From an uncultured Muribaculaceae bacterium (GTDB taxonomy: Bacteria; Bacteroidota; Bacteroidia; Bacteroidales; Muribaculaceae), in the NCBI GenBank assembly GCA_910578305.1, contig CAJTQH010000055.1:1-15284 (forward strand): 15,284 nucleotides of DNA. The letters are read 5' to 3'. Positions 6,532 to 12,874 of the stretch are shown here, one piece after another. A program made the position numbers and the translations under genes. The notes beneath the pieces were generated by a model. The model saw only the letters and a program-made list of their open reading frames with translations, searched no databases and was not told where the DNA came from. The number at the start of each line of letters is the position of its first letter. Within the stretch, counting starts at the first letter, position 1.

Positions 6532-8148
6532 ATGAAATTATCACATCTCCTTACAATAACCTCGCTGTGCGCATCATCGGCGGCACTCGCCTGCACCGGA
6601 CTCATAGCAGCTCCCGGAGCCACTGCCGACGGCTCCACACTGATAACATACGCAGCCGACAGCCACACCCTCTACGGAGAACTTTATTACAAACCCGCAG
6701 CCGACCACCCCAAAGGCTCCATGCGCAAAGTCGTAGAGTGGGACACCGGCAAACCACTCGGCGAAATTCCCGAAGTACCGCACACATACACCACCATAGG
6801 CAACATGAACGAGCACGGACTCGCCATCACCGAAAGCACATGGGGAGGCCGACACGAACTCGCCGGCACAGGCATCATCGACTACGGATCGCTCATCTAC
6901 ATCACACTTGAGCGCGCAAAGACCGCACGCGAAGCCCTGAAAGTGATGACCGATCTGGTCAAAGACTACGGCTACGCCAGCGAAGGCGAATCATTTACAA
7001 TCGCCGACCCCGACGAAGTCTGGATCATGGAGATGATCGGAAAAGGCAACACCGACAAAGGAGCCGTATGGGTAGCACGCCGCGTTCCCGACGACTGCAT
7101 ATCGGGACACGCCAACCACAGCCGCATCCACCGATTCCCGCTCAAAGACAAGACCGGCCACACCATATACTCGCCCGACGTCATCTCATTCGCCCGCAAG
7201 CAAGGCTACTTCTCGGGCAAAGACGAAGACTTCAGCTTCTCACGCGCCTACGCCGTGACCGACGGCGGAGCACTGCGCGGATGCGACGGACGCGTATGGG
7301 CCTTCTACAACAAACATGCAGCCGACTCCATGGACACATACCTCGACTGGGTACTACGCGGACAGGGCGAACCCCTGCCCCTGTGGGTCAAGCCCGCCAA
7401 GCCGCTAACTGCCGCCGACATGAAATGGATGATGCGCGATCACTTCGAAGGCACTCCAATGGACATGACACAGGACGTAGGAGCAGGCCCGTACAAAGTC
7501 CCCTACCGATGGCGTCCGCTGACCTATGAAGTCGACTCGGTAGAATACACACACGAACGAGCCATAGCCACACAGCAGACCGGATTCTCGCTCGTGGCAC
7601 AGCTGCGCAAAGACGCTCCCGAACCCATGAAAGGCATACTCTGGTTTGGAGTCGACGACGCCAACACATGCGTCTACATACCCATGTACAGCTGCCTCAA
7701 GGAAGCCCCACACGAATTTGCCGTAGGCAACGGCGACCTCTACAATCTCAAATGGGACGCCGCATTCTGGGTCACAAACTTCGTGGCCAACCAGGCCTAC
7801 AACCGCTACTTGCAGTGCGACATGGAGCAGACCATCGAAAGCGAAGTTGCGCAGCTCTACACAGAAGTACCCCGGCTCGACCCTGACGTAGCCGTACACT
7901 TCCTCAACGAACATGCCGCCGACTGGTCGCGCAAATACACCGACCGCTACCGTCAGCTCGGCGAATACCTGCTCGTAAAATACCTCGACGGCAACATCAA
8001 AAAAGAGCGCGACGGCGAATTTGCCCGCACACCTCACGGCATGCCCGAATCGCCCGTATTCGGTGGATACGACGAACGATACTACCGATCCATAACCACC
8101 GATCCGCAAGGCGGCGAGCGCCTCAAGACGCTCATCCTGCCACAGTGA
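6532..8148 (+). CDS. C69 family dipeptidase (Ntn hydrolase), secreted
   Basis: The 538-residue protein begins with a signal peptide (Lys2, hydrophobic stretch, SSAALA at 15-20) followed by Cys21 in CTGLIAAPGATADGST. In peptidase family C69, known from the Lactobacillus dipeptidase PepD, an N-terminal cysteine exposed by processing is the nucleophile of the Ntn-hydrolase fold, and it is followed by just such a G-x-x-A/T-DGS segment. Other family landmarks are NMNEHGLAITEST (about residues 89-101) and the acidic IADPDEVWIMEM strand (about 157-168). The likely role is cleavage of dipeptides outside the inner membrane, feeding amino acid uptake (inference). Residues -3 to -1 (ALA) are a poor lipobox, so I favour signal peptidase cleavage over lipid attachment. 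The cdd gene starts 28 bases after the stop, so the two are probably co-transcribed. Confidence 0.9.
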   Translation: MKLSHLLTITSLCASSAALACTGLIAAPGATADGSTLITYAADSHTLYGELYYKPAADHPKGSMRKVVEWDTGKPLGEIPEVPHTYTTIGNMNEHGLAITESTWGGRHELAGTGIIDYGSLIYITLERAKTAREALKVMTDLVKDYGYASEGESFTIADPDEVWIMEMIGKGNTDKGAVWVARRVPDDCISGHANHSRIHRFPLKDKTGHTIYSPDVISFARKQGYFSGKDEDFSFSRAYAVTDGGALRGCDGRVWAFYNKHAADSMDTYLDWVLRGQGEPLPLWVKPAKPLTAADMKWMMRDHFEGTPMDMTQDVGAGPYKVPYRWRPLTYEVDSVEYTHERAIATQQTGFSLVAQLRKDAPEPMKGILWFGVDDANTCVYIPMYSCLKEAPHEFAVGNGDLYNLKWDAAFWVTNFVANQAYNRYLQCDMEQTIESEVAQLYTEVPRLDPDVAVHFLNEHAADWSRKYTDRYRQLGEYLLVKYLDGNIKKERDGEFARTPHGMPESPVFGGYDERYYRSITTDPQGGERLKTLILPQ

Positions 8149-8176
8149 TCCCTACCACACCACTCTCTTTACCATA

Positions 8177-8653
8177 ATGAAAGACCTCGACATAACAATA
8201 CCCGTCAAGGTGGCATCGGCCGATGACCTGTCGGCCTCCGACCGCCGGCTCGTGGAGCTGGCACGCGAAGCCACCTACCGCTCCTATTCGCCCTACAGCC
8301 ACTTCGCCGTAGGAGCGGCGATAGAACTCGACAACGGACAGACAGTCACCGGATCCAACCAGGAAAACGTGGCATACCCATCCGGCACATGCGCCGAACG
8401 CACAGCAGCCTACTATGCCGGAGCCACATATCCCGACGCACGGTTCAAGACCATAGCAATAGCCGCACGCGACACCGACGGCAACTTTGTCAAAGCCCCC
8501 ATAGCCCCATGCGGCGCATGCCGCCAGGCTCTCCTGGAATACGAAACACTGGCCGGACACAACGTCCGCGTCATACTCACCGGCGCCACAGAGCACTACA
8601 TTCTACCATCGGTAAAGTCACTTCTGCCATTCGCATTCACCGAATTTGACTGA
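8177..8653 (+). CDS. cdd: Cytidine deaminase
   Basis: This zinc enzyme turns cytidine and deoxycytidine into uridine and deoxyuridine in pyrimidine salvage. The 158-residue chain shows the full signature: substrate segment YSPYSHFAVGAA (37-48), NQENVAYPSGTCAE (61-74) with zinc ligand Cys72 and proton-shuttle Glu74, and PCGACRQ (111-117) with zinc ligands Cys112 and Cys115. Length is slightly above the usual 130-140 because of a 15-20 residue N-terminal extension, typical enough for a homotetrameric Cdd. It follows the peptidase gene by 28 bases and converges with the HTH-array gene, whose stop is 35 bases away; I see no hairpin terminator in that gap. Confidence 0.95.
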   Translation: MKDLDITIPVKVASADDLSASDRRLVELAREATYRSYSPYSHFAVGAAIELDNGQTVTGSNQENVAYPSGTCAERTAAYYAGATYPDARFKTIAIAARDTDGNFVKAPIAPCGACRQALLEYETLAGHNVRVILTGATEHYILPSVKSLLPFAFTEFD

Positions 8654-8688
8654 CACATAACGTCCGGCACCCACGCCACATCAACACC

Positions 8689-9852
8689 TCATCGGCCGGG
8701 TCCCTTACTGCGGGCCTCGGCCACAAGGCGGTTGTGCTCGTCGATCAACTCCGGACAATTGCGCCTTATAAACCCGCTCACACTCTTCACAGCCAGCCCC
8801 AGCCTACCGGCTATCGACCGAAGCGACTCAGCAGTAGCACCATACAGCTCAAGCGCCGCAGCATACTTCTCATAACTGCGCCGCAACACCATACGCCCGT
8901 TAGGCAGCCTCATCATACCCTTCTTCCTATACAATTCAGGCTCATGCCCCTTCACAAAAAGCCTGAGCGACTCCGGCACAAGCCCCAGACTCCGGGCCAC
9001 AGCCTCCGTAGAACATTCAGCGCTTTCAAGCATAGACACAGCCTCGGCATACTTATCCGCGGTGTCACGGCGACGACGCTCACCCGCAGCTTTACGATGC
9101 CACTCCACAACGCACCTTCGGAGTTGAGCCACACCCACACCCATCATGCGCGCCATCTCATCAAGCGCCATCGAAGACTCGCGGCACAGCCTCAACACCT
9201 CCGCCACATCGTCATCAGACAGCTCCAAGACACGAGCCGCAGACTCACGGCGACTATCGGCACGCATACCCACAAGCTCCTTATGATAATACAACATGTG
9301 CTGCTTCAGACCCGAAAACGACACCCCTGACGTCACAGCCGCTTCACGCACCGACACTCCGGCATCACGCAACATAGCCACAGCCTCGGCATACATCAGC
9401 ATAGCCTGATGCCTCACACCCACATTCACATTCCTGTCCAGACCAAGACCATCCCTCACAGCACGCCTGCGCGACAGCACTTCTGGAAAATGTATCCTAA
9501 GCTGATTGGCAAGAGCCGGACCGTCAAGACCGTAGAGACACGCGATCTGCGACACATTCAGATCCATATACGCCTCCGAACCGCAAGCCTCTATGGCAGC
9601 CGCATATTTATCGGCAGTCGAACGCCTCTGACCCTTGCATGGCCTCAGACGCGGATTACAGTCGCCGCCCGAAGGCTCCTCATGACGAGCATACATCAGG
9701 TCACGGTGATGACGCTGGATATACACGGCAAATCCGCTGCGCGACACACCACACACCTTGCTTATCTCGGTAATCGACATATCAGTGGTGCGATACAGCT
9801 CTACGGCTACACGATATTTTTCTTCGGCCTTCAATCCTGACAAAAAAAACAT
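8689..9852 (-). CDS. Protein of about six tandem helix-turn-helix modules, function unknown
   Basis: The 387-residue, Arg-rich protein is made of repeated units of about 45 residues. Each opens with a helix like KYAEAVSML, then a helix-turn-helix core with a central Gly, then a helix that often ends in HxxEL or PEL. HTH cores lie near 27-45 (ITEISKVCGVSRSGFAVYI), 100-118, 168-186, 230-248, 282-300 and 344-362; they are 52-73 residues apart, and unit 4 is the most diverged. Single homeodomain-like units of this sort are found in transposases, resolvases and regulators, but I see no catalytic domain here. DNA binding along several contacts is inferred. The start ATG at 9852 is followed by a T8 run; in-frame TAA lies at 9897-9895, and a G5 run at 9865-9861 may hide a frameshift to an upstream ATG at 9895. 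No recognised promoter. I do not know the family's function. Confidence 0.75.
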   Translation of the reverse strand: MFFLSGLKAEEKYRVAVELYRTTDMSITEISKVCGVSRSGFAVYIQRHHRDLMYARHEEPSGGDCNPRLRPCKGQRRSTADKYAAAIEACGSEAYMDLNVSQIACLYGLDGPALANQLRIHFPEVLSRRRAVRDGLGLDRNVNVGVRHQAMLMYAEAVAMLRDAGVSVREAAVTSGVSFSGLKQHMLYYHKELVGMRADSRRESAARVLELSDDDVAEVLRLCRESSMALDEMARMMGVGVAQLRRCVVEWHRKAAGERRRRDTADKYAEAVSMLESAECSTEAVARSLGLVPESLRLFVKGHEPELYRKKGMMRLPNGRMVLRRSYEKYAAALELYGATAESLRSIAGRLGLAVKSVSGFIRRNCPELIDEHNRLVAEARSKGPGR

Positions 9853-9911
9853 CCGCCGGGCCCCCTTCTTCGGATATACATAGTCCAGATGGCATTAGAA
9901 TCAAAAAGCGT

Positions 9912-10163
9912 GAGAGCCGAGCCGTCTGCTCATTCCACACTTTGAGGCTCTGGCATGTGCCCTTCCAAGCAGAACGAGCAACGCGGAGCCTCACGCCGAT
10001 ATGAAGCCTCCGGACGTGGAGGCGAAAGCCTTGTTTGGCTTCGCCACCCGACGCCGGGCACGATCATATCCGAAGGCGCCTACCGTTGCCTCGTCTTTGA
10101 CTTGGATCGATTGAAACTGCCAGATTTCAAAGTATCAAAAACGAGCGTCAAGTAAACGCTTTT
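9912..10163. ncRNA. Candidate structured RNA in the gap upstream of the HTH-array gene
   Basis: About 250 bases can fold into nested stems, all Watson-Crick. The closing stem pairs ACGAGCAACG (9974-9983) with CGTTGcCTCGT (10084-10094, one bulge). Inside it, CGCC (9994-9997) pairs with GGCG (10075-10078) and GATATGA (9998-10004) with TCATATC (10064-10070). Inside that are three hairpins: GCCTCC/GGAGGC (10006-10011, 10018-10023), GAAAGCC/GGCTTC (10024-10030, 10037-10042) and CCCG/CGGG (10047-10050, 10055-10058). Flanking stems include TCTGCT/AGCAGA (9925-9930, 9968-9973), which would form a pseudoknot with AGAGCC/GGCTCT (9913-9918, 9946-9951), and TTGAAA/TTTCAA (10111-10116, 10125-10130). AGCGT/ACGCT (10144-10148, 10156-10160) followed by TTT could be a weak plus-strand end. 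The strand is not decided: it could be a free RNA or the minus-strand leader of the HTH gene. It matches no RNA family I recognise. Confidence 0.35.
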
Positions 10164-10400
10164 CCATATATTTACATGGCACCCTCCCACTTCTCCCTTT
10201 TGGGCTCCGCGGCAGACTTGCCATCGCAAAGTAAGGAATATTTTCCGACACATGCAACCGCCGCATACCCCTCAATAGCCCCTGGAAGCCATATGGCAAC
10301 CTTTAAAAGTTAATAATTATTAAAAAGCAGCCGAGCGAAACGCAAGCAACGCCATTACACTATTAATGGCATCACCTCAATCTACCGCAAACACACCCGC
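10164..10400. other. Gene-free stretch between the structured region and the pgi terminator
   Basis: No open reading frame with protein-like character is visible here. One hairpin stands out, GCCATTA (10351-10357) with TAATGGC (10364-10370) around a 6-base loop. An AT-rich patch (about 10302-10325) contains TTAATAATTATTAA, itself close to a palindrome. Together with the structured part to its left this makes a 604-base gap (9853-10456), the only one above 300 bases in the window. It may be part of a dispersed intergenic element, which I cannot test here. Confidence 0.4.
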
Positions 10401-10436
10401 AAAAAAAGCCGCAGACCATTATAGTCTGCGGCTTTT
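10401..10436 (-). terminator. Intrinsic terminator of the lysS-gpsA-pgi operon
   Basis: A perfect 13-bp stem, AAAAGCCGCAGAC (10404-10416) with GTCTGCGGCTTTT (10424-10436), has a 7-base loop. On the minus strand it ends in seven T residues (plus-strand A-run 10401-10407) and begins 20 bases after the pgi stop. The T-run on the plus side (10433-10436) is only four long, so it could act weakly in both directions. Confidence 0.92.
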
Positions 10437-10456
10437 ATCATTACGCTGCGATTATT

Positions 10457-11800
10457 TTACTTCAAGCGATTCTTTATGGCAGCAGTCTGTTCCTCGTAGC
10501 CCGGCTTTTCAAGCAGAGCAAACATATTGCTCTTGTATCCCTCCACTCCGGGCTGGTTAAACGGATTCACACCAAGCATGTAGCCGCTTATGCCACAAGC
10601 TTTCTCGAAAAAGTATATAAGCTGTCCGAGATATGTTTCATTCAGAGCCGGAACAACGACGCGCATATTGGGCACACCGCCGTCCACGTGAGCTATGCGT
10701 GTGCCGAGTTCGGCCATCTTGTTCACCTGATCGACACGCTTGCCTGCTATATAGTTAAGGCCATCCAGATTAGCTTCATCGGTCGGTATCACAACCTCAT
10801 GTTCAGTAGTGTCCACCGAAATTACAGTCTCGAATATGATACGCTCGCCATCCTGTATCCACTGACCCATCGAATGAAGATCGGTAGTGTTGTCCACAGC
10901 TGCCGGATATATACCTTTGTGATCCTTGCCCTCGCTTTCGCCATAGAGCTGCTTCCACCACTCGCCGAAGTAATGAAGCTTCGGACTGTAATTTACCAGT
11001 ATCTCTATCTTTTTACCACTGCGATATAGCGCATTACGTGTGGCAGCATAAAGAAGCGACGGATTGGAGCCGAATGCCCCGTCGCAGGTCACACGCTCCA
11101 TCTGCGCGGCACCTTCGATCAGCTTATTGATATCGTATCCGGCCACCGCTATAGGCAGAAGACCCACGGGAGTGAGCACCGAGAATCGGCCGCCCACATT
11201 ATCATCGATCACAAAAGTCTTGTAGCCCTCCTCGGTAGCGAGCTGACGCAGAGCTCCGCGATGTTCGTCAGTGATAGCCACTATGCGGCGGGAAGCGACC
11301 TCCTTACCCTGTTCACGCTCCAGCTTTTCCTTCAGCAGACGGAAAGCGATAGCAGGCTCGGTAGTAGTGCCCGACTTGGATATCACAATGATGCCGAAGC
11401 GCTTGCCGTCGAGATAGCGCATAAGCTCAAACAGATAGTCCTCGCCGATGTTCTGTCCGGCAAACAACACTTTAGGCAAGCCATCCGTACGATACGCCGC
11501 AAAACTATCGCTCAGAGCCTCTATCACAGCCTTGGCGCCGAGATAAGACCCCCCGATACCTATGGCCACCACCACTTCGCACTCATTGCGCAGACGTGCG
11601 GCAGTAGCATTGATGTCGGCTATGAGTTCGTCCGACAGACGTGAGGGCAGATCCACCCAGCCCAGAAAATCATTGCCTGCGCCGGTACCATTGTCCACTT
11701 TCGAAAGAGCTTCGGTAGCTTCCGGCAGAAGAGCGTTGACAGCGTCAGCCGTAAGTTTCGAATCCAAAGCATTGCTGATGTCGAGTTTGATTACATCCAT
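10457..11800 (-). CDS. pgi: Glucose-6-phosphate isomerase
   Basis: This cytosolic enzyme interconverts glucose 6-phosphate and fructose 6-phosphate in glycolysis and gluconeogenesis. The 447-residue chain is the usual length for the short bacterial form. It shows the sugar-isomerase elements in order: phosphate-binding GIGGSYLGAKA (81-91) and ISKSGTTTEP (140-149), signature GGRFSVLTPVGLLP (203-216), GESEGK (287-292), and the C-terminal signature GYMLGVNPFNQPGVEGYK (406-423). By comparison with known PGI structures the catalytic residues are Glu288, His309 and Lys423. It is the last gene of a minus-strand cluster, 41 bases after gpsA, and is followed by a strong terminator. Confidence 0.97.
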   Translation of the reverse strand: MDVIKLDISNALDSKLTADAVNALLPEATEALSKVDNGTGAGNDFLGWVDLPSRLSDELIADINATAARLRNECEVVVAIGIGGSYLGAKAVIEALSDSFAAYRTDGLPKVLFAGQNIGEDYLFELMRYLDGKRFGIIVISKSGTTTEPAIAFRLLKEKLEREQGKEVASRRIVAITDEHRGALRQLATEEGYKTFVIDDNVGGRFSVLTPVGLLPIAVAGYDINKLIEGAAQMERVTCDGAFGSNPSLLYAATRNALYRSGKKIEILVNYSPKLHYFGEWWKQLYGESEGKDHKGIYPAAVDNTTDLHSMGQWIQDGERIIFETVISVDTTEHEVVIPTDEANLDGLNYIAGKRVDQVNKMAELGTRIAHVDGGVPNMRVVVPALNETYLGQLIYFFEKACGISGYMLGVNPFNQPGVEGYKSNMFALLEKPGYEEQTAAIKNRLK

Positions 11801-11841
11801 AATTGTATATTGTTTTGTTAGAATTGATAACTATATATTTA

Positions 11842-12840
11842 TCACACAAATGTCTCGCTCATCAGCTTTATCGCCTCCGAAGGCTTGGCTCCGCGGTAGA
11901 GTATGTCGTACACACCGTCGAGAATCGCCATCGGCACACCGTAATGCGAGCGGTTTATCTCATATATGCACTTGGTGCCGAAATAGCCCTCGGCAGTCTG
12001 CTCCATCTCCATGCGCGCATTCTTCACCGAATAGCCGCGACCTATCATCGATCCGAAATTATGATTGCGGCTGAAACGCGAATAAGATGTCACCAGAAGA
12101 TCACCGAGATACACAGAATCACATATCTGGCGCGGCCGCGGACACACCGTGTCGATAAACCGTTCCATCTCACGTATGGCATTGCTCACCAGCATAGCCT
12201 GGAAATTATCGCCCGACTTGAGCCCGTGCACTATGCCGGCAGCGATCGCATACACATTCTTAAGCACCGCGGCATACTCTATGCCAGCAACATCCGTCGA
12301 CGTGATGGTATGCATGGCTTTGCCGCCGAGCAGCGAGGCAAACATACCGGCATGCGACTCATTGCCGCAGCCCACCGTCAGATAGCTCAGACGACCCATG
12401 GCCACCTCCTCTGCATGACACGGACCGCTCACCACAAGCATACGCTCGGGCTTCACTCCGTATACACGCTGCATATAATCCGATATTATCTCATTGTCGT
12501 CAGGCACAATACCTTTCACGGCCGACACCACAAACTTGTCACTCAGATCCACCGAGATCTTAGCCATATGACTTTTGAAATACGGCGAAGGCATCACAAG
12601 CAATATCGTATCGGCCTTTTGGCAAACATAGTTTATGTCCGACGAAAACTCTATGCGCGACACATCGAAAGCCACATCGCTAAGATAGGCCGGATTGTGT
12701 CCCATACGACGGAACTCATCTATACGGTCGTCGCGGCGCATATACCAAATTATGCTGTCGCAGTTGTTAAGCAGCAGCTTGGCCAGTGCCGTGGCCCAGC
12801 TTCCGCCGCCCATCACCGCTACTTTTCCTGGAAAACTCAT
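11842..12840 (-). CDS. gpsA: Glycerol-3-phosphate dehydrogenase [NAD(P)+]
   Basis: GpsA reduces dihydroxyacetone phosphate to sn-glycerol 3-phosphate, the backbone for phospholipids. The 332-residue protein has an N-terminal Rossmann fold with dinucleotide loop VMGGGSWATALA (9-20). It also shows SAVKGI (106-111) with Lys109, SGPCHAEEVA (138-147), and the catalytic AAVLKNVYAIAAGI (190-203) with Lys194. The substrate-phosphate region GDLLVTSYSRFSRNHNFG (246-263) keeps Asp247 and the SRN motif. The loop reads GGGSWA where many homologues have GxGSWG, a common variant. It lies 34 bases after lysS and 41 before pgi on the same strand. The link to pgi is metabolic: both work on products of upper glycolysis. 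Confidence 0.97.
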   Translation of the reverse strand: MSFPGKVAVMGGGSWATALAKLLLNNCDSIIWYMRRDDRIDEFRRMGHNPAYLSDVAFDVSRIEFSSDINYVCQKADTILLVMPSPYFKSHMAKISVDLSDKFVVSAVKGIVPDDNEIISDYMQRVYGVKPERMLVVSGPCHAEEVAMGRLSYLTVGCGNESHAGMFASLLGGKAMHTITSTDVAGIEYAAVLKNVYAIAAGIVHGLKSGDNFQAMLVSNAIREMERFIDTVCPRPRQICDSVYLGDLLVTSYSRFSRNHNFGSMIGRGYSVKNARMEMEQTAEGYFGTKCIYEINRSHYGVPMAILDGVYDILYRGAKPSEAIKLMSETFV

Positions 12841-12874
12841 AGTGTCATTTCAACATTTTGACATTATCAATGGT

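Noticed and set aside
6532..6594. Lipoprotein signal peptide for the C69 peptidase
   Set aside because: A Cys follows the signal peptide, but the -3 to -1 residues are Ala-Leu-Ala rather than a good lipobox, and family knowledge makes this Cys the catalytic nucleophile.
7405..8109. A 234-codon minus-strand frame inside the C69 dipeptidase
   Set aside because: Shadow of the peptidase, with no motif and improbable composition.
9409..9840. A 143-codon plus-strand frame (and one at 8734-9330) opposite the HTH-array gene
   Set aside because: The minus strand carries regular HTH repeats across the same bases; the plus readings are Thr, His and Arg-rich with no repeats.
9955..10155. A 66-codon plus-strand open frame in the large gap, considered as a small gene
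   Set aside because: No promoter, no recognised motif, and the same bases form extensive stems, so I list it as a structured region and raise the coding idea only as a finding.
11803..12861. A 352-codon open frame on the plus strand, antisense to gpsA
   Set aside because: Same cause: biased codon use in gpsA leaves the opposite frame open. Composition (His, Arg, Tyr, Ile) is not protein-like and no motif is seen.
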